Assembly: GCF_001687625.2 (NCBI RefSeq)
Contig: NZ_CP016538.2
Location: 2,014,501-2,078,500, forward strand
DNA length: 64,000 bases
Reading direction: 5' to 3'
Source of the DNA: Planococcus maritimus
GTDB lineage: Bacteria; Bacillota; Bacilli; Bacillales_A; Planococcaceae
Below are positions 11,091-20,517 of the stretch, one piece after another. The translations under genes and the position numbers were made by a program. Under the pieces are notes generated by a model, which did no database searches, was not told the DNA's origin, and saw nothing but the letters and a program-made list of their open reading frames with translations. The first letter of the stretch is position 1. Each line of letters opens with the position of its first letter.

Positions 11091-11235
11091 GTGCCTTCCC
11101 CTCCGGTTCTTGAAATCATGACTCTACGCAGTTTTCGCTAATGATGGTCAAACACCTTCCGCTTTTGCAAATAAAAAAGACAGAGAAATGGATTCTCCGC
11201 CTTTCAATATCAGCTGCGGCTTATACAGCTTCATG

Positions 11236-11499
11236 TTAGATAAGATAGTTGGCTATTGTTAGGACGCCTCGGCTTGCAAGGTTTAACATAAAAATGGCCA
11301 CAATCGGTGAAATGTCGATCATGCCGATTGGTGGGATAAAGCGGCGGAAAATATCCAGATAAGGATCGGTGATACGGGAAATGGCCTGCCCGAAAGCAGA
11401 TTCCTTGATACTCGGCACCCAGCTCATGAAGACGCTGATAATCAGCAAATAGAAATAAATGTTTATAGCTCCAAGTAGTATATTGATAAGAAGAATCAT
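11236..11499 (-). CDS. yggT: YggT family membrane protein (YlmG)
   Basis: Small 87-residue inner-membrane protein with two hydrophobic segments (about 2-25 and 62-85). The connecting loop carries the conserved pattern around SWVPSIKESAFGQAISRITDPYLDIFRRFIPP (residues about 25-56). The family is found next to sepF in many Gram-positives and has an unclear role near the division site. The spacing to sepF is 18 bp. Confidence 0.9.
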   Translation of the reverse strand: MILLINILLGAINIYFYLLIISVFMSWVPSIKESAFGQAISRITDPYLDIFRRFIPPIGMIDISPIVAIFMLNLASRGVLTIANYLI

Positions 11500-11517
11500 T
11501 CGATTTTTAGCACCTTT

Positions 11518-12030
11518 CTATTGTTGATCGTCGTGATAGTAATCGGAGATGGCGCCATCCACTTCGACTGTATCCGGTACACATAGGAAAATATCGGTGC
11601 CGATGCGCTGGATATCCCCTCCAAGTGCATAAACAGTGCCGCTTAGGAAGTCGATAATACGAAGGCCTTGATCTCGTTCGATACGTTGTAAATTGACCAC
11701 GACGGCCTGTTTCGTTTTCAAGCTTTCCGCAATGTCCTGCGCTTCTGCATAAACACGCGGTTCCGCCAAGCTGACTTTTGATGAAGAGGCAGATGAATTC
11801 TGCAAATTAACGATATTCTGCACGGTGTTTTCCTCCAAATTCTCACGGCGTTCTTTCACTGGCTTCGGTGCTTTTGCTGCTTTCGGTGCTTTTTTCTGCG
11901 CCTGTTCGGCAGGTTCCGGTGCAGGCTTTTCGTAGCGTTGCACAGGACGCTGCTTACGCTCTTCTTGAACTGTTTCTTCCTCATACTCGTCCAAGTAAAA
12001 GAAATTTTTGAATTTATCCTTCATGCTCAT
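11518..12030 (-). CDS. sepF: Cell division protein SepF
   Basis: FtsZ-binding ring protein that tethers Z-ring filaments to the membrane. The N-terminal amphipathic anchor [19 protein letters not shown] is followed by a variable, Lys/Ala/Pro-rich linker (about 20-85) and the conserved SepF core (about 88-165), including [20 protein letters not shown]. The length, 170 aa, is slightly above the Bacillus protein. The start overlaps the ylmE stop (ATGA) and has GAGG upstream. Confidence 0.94.
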   Translation of the reverse strand: MSMKDKFKNFFYLDEYEEETVQEERKQRPVQRYEKPAPEPAEQAQKKAPKAAKAPKPVKERRENLEENTVQNIVNLQNSSASSSKVSLAEPRVYAEAQDIAESLKTKQAVVVNLQRIERDQGLRIIDFLSGTVYALGGDIQRIGTDIFLCVPDTVEVDGAISDYYHDDQQ

Positions 12031-12698
12031 CTTTCCGCCTCACTTTCCGACCCGACCAATGCGGTCCCGACGCGGACGAATGTCGCGCCTTCTTCAGCTG
12101 CAATCAGGTAGTCATTCGACATGCCCATTGACAGTTCTGTGCAAGGGGCGTGTTGCCATTTTCCGGCTACTATCTGCTGCTGGAGTTCTTTCAATCCTTT
12201 AAAAGTTGTTCTTAACTGTGCCTCGTCTTGTGTGTTCGGGGCCATGGTCATCAAGCCAACCACCTGCACTTTATCGAACTCCTTTAAAGCTTCAATAAAA
12301 GCGGGAACTTGCTCCGGTGAAAAACCGCTCTTGGAATCCTCGCCGGATACATTGACCTGGACAAAACATTTAACGGGCTTATCGGCACGTTTTTGAATCT
12401 CTTTCGCCAAGCTCATACGGTCCAGTGAATGAAGATAATCGATCAACCCAATCACTTCTTTGACTTTCCGAGACTGCAGCGTACCGATATAATGCCAGGA
12501 AACATTTCCCTTGATTTCAGCGTGTTTGAGCTGAAGTCCTTCAGGACGATTTTCTCCGAGATGTCGAATGCCTGCGTCGACGGCTTCTTGCGTTCGATCG
12601 ACACCAACTTGCTTTGTAACTGCGACGATTTCAATGCCGCTATTGATTTGATTTAATGTATGGGCCATTTCTTCAAATTTCGGTTTAATCGCTTTCAT
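12027..12698 (-). CDS. ylmE: PLP-homeostasis protein, YggS/YlmE family
   Basis: Pyridoxal-phosphate-binding TIM-barrel protein (alanine-racemase-like fold) that buffers free PLP. The PLP Lys is residue 29 in VAVTKQVG, followed by [13 protein letters not shown] and [13 protein letters not shown], all typical. The length, 223 aa, is normal. The gene directly follows the ftsZ terminator, and the ylmD gene found between ftsZ and ylmE in Bacillus and Staphylococcus is missing. Confidence 0.92.
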   Translation of the reverse strand: MKAIKPKFEEMAHTLNQINSGIEIVAVTKQVGVDRTQEAVDAGIRHLGENRPEGLQLKHAEIKGNVSWHYIGTLQSRKVKEVIGLIDYLHSLDRMSLAKEIQKRADKPVKCFVQVNVSGEDSKSGFSPEQVPAFIEALKEFDKVQVVGLMTMAPNTQDEAQLRTTFKGLKELQQQIVAGKWQHAPCTELSMGMSNDYLIAAEEGATFVRVGTALVGSESEAER

Positions 12699-12860
12699 AT
12701 GCTCACAACTTTTCTATAGACGTTCACTTTATTGTACCAAGCTAAAGCTGATTTATCAATTCAGCCTTTCATGAAAACGATAAAGCTGCCTATTTTTCAA
12801 CGAAATTATGAAGGATACGTGGCAGCTGGACCTAAAAGCCAAATAAAGATTTGTTCAAGC

Positions 12861-12889
12861 AAAAAAACAGCTGCCGGTTGGGCAGCTGT
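12861..12889 (-). terminator. Intrinsic terminator after ftsZ
   Basis: Minus strand: stem ACAGCTGCC / GGCAGCTGT (12867-12889) with a 5-nt loop and seven T. It closes the dcw operon. The rest of the 205-base ftsZ-ylmE spacer shows no gene. Confidence 0.88.
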
Positions 12890-12903
12890 CTTCTTCACAA
12901 TTA

Positions 12904-14094
12904 TTAACGGCGTTTTTGTCTATTGCGCAAGAATGTCGGGATATCCAATGCGTCTTCACTTTGCTTATCCTGGCGCTGAGGCTCCTGGTTGTAATATGGA
13001 GTCTGCTCTTCACGACGCTGGGACTGTTCTTCGCGGCGTGCTTCACGGATAGAAGGAGCCGGGTTTTGCTGTTGGATTGATTGAATGCGGTTCGCGTTCA
13101 ATCCAGATCCACGCGGTGCGCGTCCAGCTGGGTTCAATTGCTCTTCGTTAAAGCCAGTAGCGATAACCGTTACCACGATTTCGTCTTTCAAGTTGTCGTT
13201 GATAACCGAACCGAAGATCATGTTCACTTCTTCGTCAGAAGCAGAAGCAACAATATCGGCAGCTTCTTGTACTTCATACAAGCTCAAGTTTGATCCGCCT
13301 GTAATGTTCATCAAGACGCCTTTTGCTCCATCGACAGATACTTCAAGCAATGGGCTTGAAACAGCTTTCTTGGCAGCTTCAGCAGCGCGGTTTTCTCCTG
13401 AAGAGACACCGATACCCATCAGTGCAGAACCTTTATTTGACATGATAGTTTTCACGTCGGCAAAGTCAAGGTTGATAAGACCAGGTACTGCGATCAAATC
13501 AGAGATGCCTTGTACACCTTGGCGCAAGACATTATCCGCTTCACGGAATGCTTCAAGCATTGGTGTGTTTTTGTCAACGATTTCAAGAAGACGGTCGTTC
13601 GGGATGACGATCAATGTATCGACTGATTCTTTCATCGTCGCGATTCCACCGATTGCCTGCGTTGAACGCTTGCGGCCTTCAAATGTGAACGGGCGAGTAA
13701 CTACACCTACTGTTAATGCACCAAGTTCTTTTGCAATTCCAGCAATGACAGGTGCAGCACCAGTTCCTGTGCCTCCGCCCATTCCAGCGGTAACGAATAC
13801 CATATCGGCTCCGCGCAAAGCTTCTTCGATTTGTTCTTTGCTTTCTTCTGCCGCTTTTTTCCCGACATCCGGGTTAGCGCCAGCGCCAAGGCCGCGCGTC
13901 AATTTTCCGCCGATTTGCAGGCGTGTTTCCGCTTTCGACAGGTTCAAGGCTTGTGCGTCTGTGTTAACCGCGATGAATTCTACCCCTTGAACTCCGTGTT
14001 CGATCATCCGGTTGACTGCGTTGTTACCGCCGCCACCGACACCAATGACTTTAATTACGGCTAATGCATCGATATTTGTATCAAATTCCAACAT
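12904..14094 (-). CDS. ftsZ: Cell division protein FtsZ
   Basis: Tubulin-like GTPase that forms the Z-ring. The GTP signature GMGGGTGTG is at residues 104-112, with an N-terminal [13 protein letters not shown] loop. A Gln/Arg-rich linker (about 318-378) leads to the C-terminal peptide [16 protein letters not shown] that binds FtsA and SepF. The length, 396 aa, is usual. The start ATG has AGGAGG upstream. It is the last gene of the mraZ-to-ftsZ operon. Confidence 0.98.
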   Translation of the reverse strand: MLEFDTNIDALAVIKVIGVGGGGNNAVNRMIEHGVQGVEFIAVNTDAQALNLSKAETRLQIGGKLTRGLGAGANPDVGKKAAEESKEQIEEALRGADMVFVTAGMGGGTGTGAAPVIAGIAKELGALTVGVVTRPFTFEGRKRSTQAIGGIATMKESVDTLIVIPNDRLLEIVDKNTPMLEAFREADNVLRQGVQGISDLIAVPGLINLDFADVKTIMSNKGSALMGIGVSSGENRAAEAAKKAVSSPLLEVSVDGAKGVLMNITGGSNLSLYEVQEAADIVASASDEEVNMIFGSVINDNLKDEIVVTVIATGFNEEQLNPAGRAPRGSGLNANRIQSIQQQNPAPSIREARREEQSQRREEQTPYYNQEPQRQDKQSEDALDIPTFLRNRQKRR

Positions 14095-14152
14095 TCTTTT
14101 TTCCTCCTAAGATTGCTCAGCTTTTGAACATAAGCCGGACACAATGATGATT

Positions 14153-15442
14153 TTATTCAAAAAAGCGATCAAACATTTTTTTGGCTTTGCTTACGACACC
14201 TTCGTTATCTTGTTTCGGTTGTTTCGGCTGCTTTTGTTTTTTCGGCTGCTGCTCCACGTACTCAGGTTTCTGTGAATGTGCAGCCGCTGAACTATGGCCG
14301 ACATTTCCGTAGAACAAATCTTCCGCATAAGCGTATTGGATCAAGCCCACCGCTGTAGTATACTGCGGCTCGCGCACTCCGATGAATTCAGGTGTGAAGA
14401 GACGCACCCGTGTTTGGAGAATGCTTCTTGCCAGTTCAGGAAGGCCATCCATTTTGGCCATTCCACCTGTCAATACGACACCACCCGGCAATTCATCGAC
14501 ACCGAGACGGTATAACTCATCCAAAATCAATTCGAAAAGTTCTTCCATGCGAACTCCGATTATTTCAGATATGTATTTTTGGCTATATTGTTCTCTAGAA
14601 TCCGAACCGATCACTGGCACTTCAAACACTTCTTCTTCTGAAGCGTCGTCAAAGAACGCGTGGCCGTGCTCGAGCTTGATTTTTTCTGCTTGCTCTGTCG
14701 GTGTTTTCAAGACGATGGACAAATCTTTCGTTACATGATCGCCTCCGACAGGAATAACTGATGCTGCACGCAAGTGGCCGTCGCGGAATACTGCGATAGA
14801 TGTCGATCCACCGCCGATATCGATACAAGCCGTTCCGTGATTTTTCTCATCTTCTGTCAATGCATAGCTTCCCGCTACTAGCGGCTGCACATAAATTTCG
14901 CGAATTTCGAGGCCCGCACGTTCAACGCAGCGCAGTACATTGTGTAAGACCGTTTTCGAAGTCGTCACCATTGTACCATCCATTTCAAGACGAATGCCGA
15001 TCATGCCTCTCGGATCTTTGATTTCGCCTAAATGGTCAACAACGTATTCTTCAGGGATGATATTGACAAGTTCGCGTTCTGGCGGAATCGACATAACTTG
15101 TGCCGCTTCCAAGACGCGTTCTAAGTCCTCGTCTGTGATTTCACGATTTTCGCTGTTCACTGCCACAATACCTTTAACTGGCTGTAATGCCACTTGGTTA
15201 GCCGGAATGCCCAGCACGACTTCATGGATTTCTTTGCCAATCATGCGCTCTGCCTGATCGACTGCTTTTTTAATGGACTGTACAGTTGCATCTATATCAA
15301 CAATCGCACCTTTTTTGATTCCATTAGATTTGACGTTGCCGACGCCGATGACGTGCAACGATTTATTGGTCATTTCCCCGATCAGTACTTTGACAGAGGA
15401 AGACCCGATATCCAAACTTACATATAATTCTGATTGACTCAA
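14153..15442 (-). CDS. ftsA: Cell division protein FtsA
   Basis: Actin-like membrane tether of FtsZ. The actin-fold phosphate motifs are SLDIGSSSVKVLIGE near residue 9 and CIDIGGGSTSIAVF at about 206-219. The C-terminus ends in a basic amphipathic helix (KAKKMFDRFFE), typical of the membrane-targeting segment, after a Lys/Gln/Pro-rich linker. The start is TTG at 15442 with AAGGAGG placed well. Length 429 aa. Confidence 0.96.
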   Translation of the reverse strand: MSQSELYVSLDIGSSSVKVLIGEMTNKSLHVIGVGNVKSNGIKKGAIVDIDATVQSIKKAVDQAERMIGKEIHEVVLGIPANQVALQPVKGIVAVNSENREITDEDLERVLEAAQVMSIPPERELVNIIPEEYVVDHLGEIKDPRGMIGIRLEMDGTMVTTSKTVLHNVLRCVERAGLEIREIYVQPLVAGSYALTEDEKNHGTACIDIGGGSTSIAVFRDGHLRAASVIPVGGDHVTKDLSIVLKTPTEQAEKIKLEHGHAFFDDASEEEVFEVPVIGSDSREQYSQKYISEIIGVRMEELFELILDELYRLGVDELPGGVVLTGGMAKMDGLPELARSILQTRVRLFTPEFIGVREPQYTTAVGLIQYAYAEDLFYGNVGHSSAAAHSQKPEYVEQQPKKQKQPKQPKQDNEGVVSKAKKMFDRFFE

Positions 15443-15546
15443 CTCGTGGCACCTCCTTATAAAACTTCTCTACATTACATTCTATTGTAAAATACACACC
15501 TTGTCTAAGTAAAATAGCGAAACTTAGAAAATTTTCCTGCAATTCG

Positions 15547-15909
15547 TCAATTTGCCTCACCAAGCTTCTTTTTTTCGGACCATTTCGTTAATAAAATGCG
15601 GCGAATCACCGCAATATTTTGGAACAGCCTTACACCGAATGCGAAAATTGCCGCCAAATATAAATCTACACCTAAATGAACGCCGAGAAAAGCGAGACCT
15701 GCAGCAAGCGCGATGTTGAAGAAAAATCCTGAGACAAAAACTTTATCATCATACACTTGCTGTAAATGGGCACGGATCCCACCGAAGAGTGTATCGAAGG
15801 AAGCCAGCACCGCGATCGATAAATAGCTGGTGTATTCCGCTGGTATTTGGATATCGGTCAACAAGCCAAGCGAAATGCCCAGCAGCAATCCAAGAATCGA
15901 AATCCACAT
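15547..15909 (-). CDS. sbp: Small basic protein, DUF1290 family (Sbp)
   Basis: Predicted membrane protein of 120 aa with three hydrophobic segments and a basic C-terminus (RRILLTKWSEKKK). The order ylxX-sbp-ftsA matches Bacillus. Its function is not established. The start ATG lies two bases after the ylxX stop, suggesting coupling. Confidence 0.88.
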   Translation of the reverse strand: MWISILGLLLGISLGLLTDIQIPAEYTSYLSIAVLASFDTLFGGIRAHLQQVYDDKVFVSGFFFNIALAAGLAFLGVHLGVDLYLAAIFAFGVRLFQNIAVIRRILLTKWSEKKKLGEAN

Positions 15910-15911
15910 AC

Positions 15912-16628
15912 TTACTCCCCCTCCCCGGCTTCTAAATACCCCATTTGGATCTTTTCGTCAAACGCCGGCAATGTCAATTGTTCCTGTGGCTCGGAAATGG
16001 CGATTGTTAAATCGTCTATATAAAAATCTTCATGAATGGTGGAAGCCGACAAATAGCTATATAGCTTGCGTGCTTCTTCCATGCTCTTTGATGTAATGGC
16101 AATCGTCAAAGGCGGCGTCGAGATGGGGTCTGTGTTTACCGTTGTATAGCCATTAATGTCTCGGATCGCCGTCGTATTGACGACACGTTCGCCGGCGATT
16201 GCTAGTTCAATGCCATCGAATCGGTTAATTTCGTTTACTAAGCGGATCAATAAATCCGGTGGTATTTCCGTTATTTCACTTCCGAGCGCGACCGCTTCAA
16301 GCGACGGACTGACCTCGAGTTCGATCCCCGGCCCTTTGATTTGTGACAGGCCAGCGGAACGGCGCAAATCTTCTACCGTCTCTTTCAAGACTGCCTGCGG
16401 ATCTTCAGTCGCTTTATCACTGTACTTGGCGAGTGTATCATCCAATAGGCCGATTTCCGATAGCAGCTCCGAATGTACTTGCTTTTCCCGTGATAATTGC
16501 TGGCGAATTTCCCAAGTGTCGCGGTAATCCCGGCTATTGTCTGTGTTTACAGTGTTGTATTGTGTGGCACTCATAAAGCCGATGACAAAAAGAATGGCCG
16601 TAAACCGGCCGGCAATGCGTTTTTTCAT
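15912..16628 (-). CDS. ylxX: DUF881 family protein (YlxX-like)
   Basis: 238-residue protein with one N-terminal membrane anchor (about 7-23), a coiled stretch (about 37-70) and a DUF881 globular domain facing outside. It is one of two tandem DUF881 paralogues between divIB and sbp, as in Bacillus. The start overlaps the ylxW stop (ATGA). Function unknown; the position suggests a division or envelope role, by inference only. Confidence 0.85.
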   Translation of the reverse strand: MKKRIAGRFTAILFVIGFMSATQYNTVNTDNSRDYRDTWEIRQQLSREKQVHSELLSEIGLLDDTLAKYSDKATEDPQAVLKETVEDLRRSAGLSQIKGPGIELEVSPSLEAVALGSEITEIPPDLLIRLVNEINRFDGIELAIAGERVVNTTAIRDINGYTTVNTDPISTPPLTIAITSKSMEEARKLYSYLSASTIHEDFYIDDLTIAISEPQEQLTLPAFDEKIQMGYLEAGEGE

Positions 16629-17362
16629 CGTCTTCCCCCTGTATCCATTTCCGACAAAAGTGCCGGCATTTGGATGGTTTGGCCGGGATCGAGAGTTACG
16701 GAGATATCATCGTTGAGGAGTTGATCCTGCACACCACCAGCTAATTGCATGGAAGCGGTTAAAACTTCCGGACTGCCGATCGCTTCAATAGTGAAAGGAG
16801 CGGGGTGTTGTATGCCATCAACTGCAATGACCGGTCCCGTGCAGACAATGTGAGAGTTACCATGAATTCTTTGCCCATTCACCGCAATCGCTTCTGCTCC
16901 TGAAATGTAAAGCTCATTGATTACTTGGAACACATGGCTTTCATGGACAATATATTCATTCGGGTTGGCATGGTCAATTGAGTAATCACCATCTTGAAGT
17001 GTTACGGTCAATCCTTCCCCTTTAACCGGAACAAGCCCGAGGAAGCGTCTTAGTTCTTCTGCCTCCCGGGCGTAAGCCGTATAGTTTTCTTCGCCGTCGA
17101 CTACAGACCGCTCGAATTTCTGAACGGTCTCTTGCTTATCGCCAAGTTCCTCACGCAATTCTTTATTGCGTTCTTGCTGCTCGATTAATTCTTTACCGTA
17201 TTGTTCTTTTTGCTCGAAAAAGCCGGCCCCTGCGAAATCATTTTCCGTTTCTCGTTGATTGGACAAGCTATAAGAATAGGCCATGATAAAGCCAAGTACC
17301 AAAAAGACCAGTGAAAAGATGATCGATTTGCTCATGCTTTTGCGCTCATTGTTCTTCGGCAA
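16625..17362 (-). CDS. ylxW: DUF881 family protein (YlxW-like)
   Basis: Paralogue of the next gene: N-terminal membrane anchor, coiled coil (roughly residues 40-95) and DUF881 domain with VKGEGLTVTLQDGDYS. The start is uncertain. TTG 17362 has GAGG nine nt upstream and overlaps divIB by 17 bp. ATG 17335 (MSKSIIFSLVF) has a poorer ribosome site but would also give a full anchor. Function unknown. Confidence 0.82.
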   Translation of the reverse strand: MPKNNERKSMSKSIIFSLVFLVLGFIMAYSYSLSNQRETENDFAGAGFFEQKEQYGKELIEQQERNKELREELGDKQETVQKFERSVVDGEENYTAYAREAEELRRFLGLVPVKGEGLTVTLQDGDYSIDHANPNEYIVHESHVFQVINELYISGAEAIAVNGQRIHGNSHIVCTGPVIAVDGIQHPAPFTIEAIGSPEVLTASMQLAGGVQDQLLNDDISVTLDPGQTIQMPALLSEMDTGGRR

Positions 17363-18128
17363 TTTCAAGTTCCTCACCCGCTTCCGCCAAACCGAATACA
17401 TCGTTATAGGAGCGGAAATAAATACCGACTTCCATATCGATAATGCCTTTTCGGTCTTCTAGTTGAGCGGTGACAGACGGGTAATAATTAATTTTTTCTG
17501 CCAAAGTCGATAATATGGCCTTAATCTCATTGCCGTCGTTCATGTAGATGGTGATGTAGTCCGCACGTTCCTGCTCAGTATCTAAAATAACTTGGGAGAT
17601 CAGGTTTTGCACTTCTGGGTCTGTCTTGACCAATTGCTCCATCAACGCTTCCCGTTTCGCTTCGTCTTCAAAATTCGAAAAAATCGGCCCTTCCACAACG
17701 CGAATCGGCTGGTTGAGCACCACACCATTCGACAAAACAACTTGGTAGCTATTGCCTTGATCCAAATACCCCATCTCGACGTATTCCTCGATTTCAATAG
17801 CTACAGCTGTTAGCCAGTTTTTCTCAACCTTTGCTGATTCGACCCATTCGAGTGCTTCGATTTGCTCCTCGATTTCCCCGCTGTCAAATGACCACATGGA
17901 GTCGCCGATTGCCAACGTGCTTGCCTGTTGATAGCTATCGCCGTCGAACAACTCAGCACCCGTGACTTTAATATCTTGAATCTCGCTATAAGGGGACTGA
18001 CTGTAGATAAGAATGAGCAGCAAAGAGACAAAGCTCGTCAGCAACGCGGCAAATTTACGGTTCGACCTTTTTCTGCGCCGTTCCCGGAGCGTTGGTATGC
18101 GTTCTTCGATGTCTATCACTTTGTCCAT
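17346..18128 (-). CDS. divIB: Cell division protein DivIB/FtsQ
   Basis: Bitopic divisome protein that helps regulate septal wall synthesis together with FtsL. A basic cytoplasmic N-terminus (about 1-26, RERRRKRSNRK) leads to one membrane segment (about 28-43), a POTRA/FtsQ domain that begins SEIQDIKVTGAELFDG, and an acidic C-terminal tail. Length 260 aa. It follows murD directly; murG and murB, present here in Bacillus, are absent. Confidence 0.92.
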   Translation of the reverse strand: MDKVIDIEERIPTLRERRRKRSNRKFAALLTSFVSLLLILIYSQSPYSEIQDIKVTGAELFDGDSYQQASTLAIGDSMWSFDSGEIEEQIEALEWVESAKVEKNWLTAVAIEIEEYVEMGYLDQGNSYQVVLSNGVVLNQPIRVVEGPIFSNFEDEAKREALMEQLVKTDPEVQNLISQVILDTEQERADYITIYMNDGNEIKAILSTLAEKINYYPSVTAQLEDRKGIIDMEVGIYFRSYNDVFGLAEAGEELEIAEEQ

Positions 18129-18146
18129 ATCCGCCGCTCCTTCGAT

Positions 18147-19511
18147 TTATTCGTTGGCTTCTGTATATTTTTTTGCCGCCTCGATGAATGCATCGCCTCG
18201 GACTTCAAAGCTCTCGTATTGATCCCAGCTCGCACAAGCAGGAGACAAGAGAATCGTGTCTTCTGAAGATGAGCTGCTAATTGCTTTTTCAACAGCATCG
18301 TCCATTAAGCCGGCCTTGATGACGGTCGGTACATGGCAGCTTTCTGCAAATTCAACAAAGCGCTCTGCCGTCTCGCCAAATGTCACGAGCACTTTCACTC
18401 GGTTCATATAAGGACGCAATTCCTCTAAGGAATGTTGACGCTCCAAACCGCCTGCCAATAGGATGATGTTCTCGCTGAATGCTTCCAGCGCACTTTTGGT
18501 GGCTAATGCATTCGTTGCCTTGGAATCGTTATAGAAACGACGCCCTTGCCATTCACCGACAAATTGCGAACGGTGCTTAACTCCCGTGAAAGATGTCAAC
18601 ACACGGATGATGGTTTCTTTCGTGCCTCCAGACAGCAAAGTGGCTGCCGTAGCCGACAAGATGTTCTCCAAATTATGTTCGCCAGCAAGCATGATGCGTT
18701 TACGTTCGATCAACGGCTCTCCTTGCCAGTAGATATACTCACTGTCAGCGCTGATGCTTTCTTCAGTTCGGCCTTTCAAAGTGAAAGGAATTCCTTGTGC
18801 TTTGACCGTCTTGGCATGGTCAACAAGTACCTGTTGATCGGCGTTATAGATGAAATAATCATCGCTTGTCTGATTTTCGGTAATTTTCTTTTTGGATCCG
18901 ATATAATCCTCGAGCGATCCATGATAATCAAGATGCGCTTCGTATAAATTCGTAATGATCGAAATATGCGGACGGAAAGATTCTGTCCCTTTTAACTGGA
19001 ACGACGACAGCTCTGTGACGATGACATGGTCAGCTGTTGCTTTTTCTGCCACTCCGCTTGCCACTGTGCCGATATTTCCTGCAATAAGCGGCGATTTGCC
19101 ATCTTGATTGAGCATATGGAACAGTAAGGTTGTCGTTGTCGTTTTGCCGTTTGAACCGGTGATGCCGATAAACGGAGCTTCGCTAATTCGGTAGGCTAAT
19201 TCAATTTCCGTCCACACTGGAATTTCTTTTTCCAGCGCTTTCTGGATCAGATGGTTGCGATATGGAATTCCTGGGTTTTTAATAACGAGTTCAAAGCCTT
19301 CATCCAACAAATCTTCAGGATGGCGCCCACAAATGACGGTGACACCCAAATTCAGGAGTTCTTGAGCTTCGGGATTTTCTTCGAACGGTTTGGAATCATT
19401 GACCGTCACGAAGGCGCCGAGTTTATGTAACAAGCGCGCAGCCGTAAAGCCGCTTTTCGCCAAACCGAGCACAAGTACTTTTTTATGATGCAATTGCGGC
19501 AATTCTTTCAT
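18147..19511 (-). CDS. murD: UDP-N-acetylmuramoyl-L-alanine--D-glutamate ligase
   Basis: Cytoplasmic Mur ligase adding D-Glu to UDP-MurNAc-L-Ala. The ATP motif GITGSNGKTTTT is at residues 116-127, and the Mur central-domain patterns YNDSKATN and AGGLER follow. Length 454 aa is normal. It lies one base from mraY, so the two are transcribed together. Confidence 0.96.
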   Translation of the reverse strand: MKELPQLHHKKVLVLGLAKSGFTAARLLHKLGAFVTVNDSKPFEENPEAQELLNLGVTVICGRHPEDLLDEGFELVIKNPGIPYRNHLIQKALEKEIPVWTEIELAYRISEAPFIGITGSNGKTTTTTLLFHMLNQDGKSPLIAGNIGTVASGVAEKATADHVIVTELSSFQLKGTESFRPHISIITNLYEAHLDYHGSLEDYIGSKKKITENQTSDDYFIYNADQQVLVDHAKTVKAQGIPFTLKGRTEESISADSEYIYWQGEPLIERKRIMLAGEHNLENILSATAATLLSGGTKETIIRVLTSFTGVKHRSQFVGEWQGRRFYNDSKATNALATKSALEAFSENIILLAGGLERQHSLEELRPYMNRVKVLVTFGETAERFVEFAESCHVPTVIKAGLMDDAVEKAISSSSSEDTILLSPACASWDQYESFEVRGDAFIEAAKKYTEANE

Positions 19512-20480
19512 TTACATAACCTCCAATAAAAGGGCAATCGCTGCGCTGATAAAGCCGACACCCCAGAATACGGTGACCACTTTCCATTCAGACCAGCCAC
19601 TCAATTCAAAATGATGATGGATCGGGCTCATTTTGAAAATACGTTTTTTCCGTAGTTTAAAACTTCCTACTTGCAAGATAACCGAGGCTGTTTCAATTAC
19701 GAACACCAACCCGATTAATAGCAAGAGCAATTCCTGTTTCAACAGGATCGACACCATGGCAAGTGCACCACCAAGAGCCAATGATCCTGTATCGCCCATG
19801 AATACTTTTGCTGGGTACTTATTGAAAACGAGGAATCCAATCAATCCGCCGGCTACTGCAAAAGTAAACAAAGCAATTCCCGTTTCTTCTTGAACGATCG
19901 CCAGGATACCAAATGCAATAAAAGCGATAGAAGCTGTTCCAGCGACCAGCCCATCCAGCCCGTCCGTTAAATTGACAGCGTTAGAGAAGCCGACCAGCCA
20001 GAACACGATGAATAAAACATATACCCATCCAAGTTCAATAGAAGCTTCTGTGAAGGGAATGCCAAGCGCCGTATCGAATCCGTTTGCGCGCAGCAAAAAG
20101 AACGATAAAACAGCAATGACGATTTGTGCCAGCAATTTCTGCAGAGAAGTCAGTCCCAAATTGCGTTTTAGCACGACTTTGATGAAATCATCCAAGAACC
20201 CAATCAGGCCGTAGCCAAACAAAACCATTAGTAAAATGACTACTGGAGTCGTCAGTTCTCCATCGAATGCAGCGACTAGCAAAACCGTTACGATGATGGA
20301 AATGAGAAACACCAATCCACCCATCGTCGGTGTGCCCGTTTTTTTCATATGTGATTCTGGGCCTTCTTCACGAATGCTTTGCCCAAACTTCATGCGTTTC
20401 AATAGCGGGATGAATACAGGCATCAATGCAATAGTCATGATTAATGCGATTCCAAATCCAAATAAAATTATACCTTCCAT
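19512..20480 (-). CDS. mraY: Phospho-N-acetylmuramoyl-pentapeptide-transferase
   Basis: Membrane enzyme making lipid I from UDP-MurNAc-pentapeptide and undecaprenyl phosphate. About ten hydrophobic segments. Signature motifs are [12 protein letters not shown], with the catalytic-site Asp residues, and [14 protein letters not shown]; the C-terminal [15 protein letters not shown]is cluster is intact. 322 aa. The start ATG has AAAGGAG upstream. Confidence 0.97.
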   Translation of the reverse strand: MEGIILFGFGIALIMTIALMPVFIPLLKRMKFGQSIREEGPESHMKKTGTPTMGGLVFLISIIVTVLLVAAFDGELTTPVVILLMVLFGYGLIGFLDDFIKVVLKRNLGLTSLQKLLAQIVIAVLSFFLLRANGFDTALGIPFTEASIELGWVYVLFIVFWLVGFSNAVNLTDGLDGLVAGTASIAFIAFGILAIVQEETGIALFTFAVAGGLIGFLVFNKYPAKVFMGDTGSLALGGALAMVSILLKQELLLLLIGLVFVIETASVILQVGSFKLRKKRIFKMSPIHHHFELSGWSEWKVVTVFWGVGFISAAIALLLEVM

Positions 20481-20517
20481 TAATAGAGCTCCTTTAAAGA
20501 CGAGTACACTCGTTCAT

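Noticed and set aside
11160..11205. Hairpin GAGAA / TTCTC with T run between yggT and ylmH
   Set aside because: The stem is only five pairs, too weak to call a terminator with confidence.
13085..13990. 301-codon open frame antisense to ftsZ
   Set aside because: It is a shadow of the ftsZ codon pattern; no start signal and unlikely composition.
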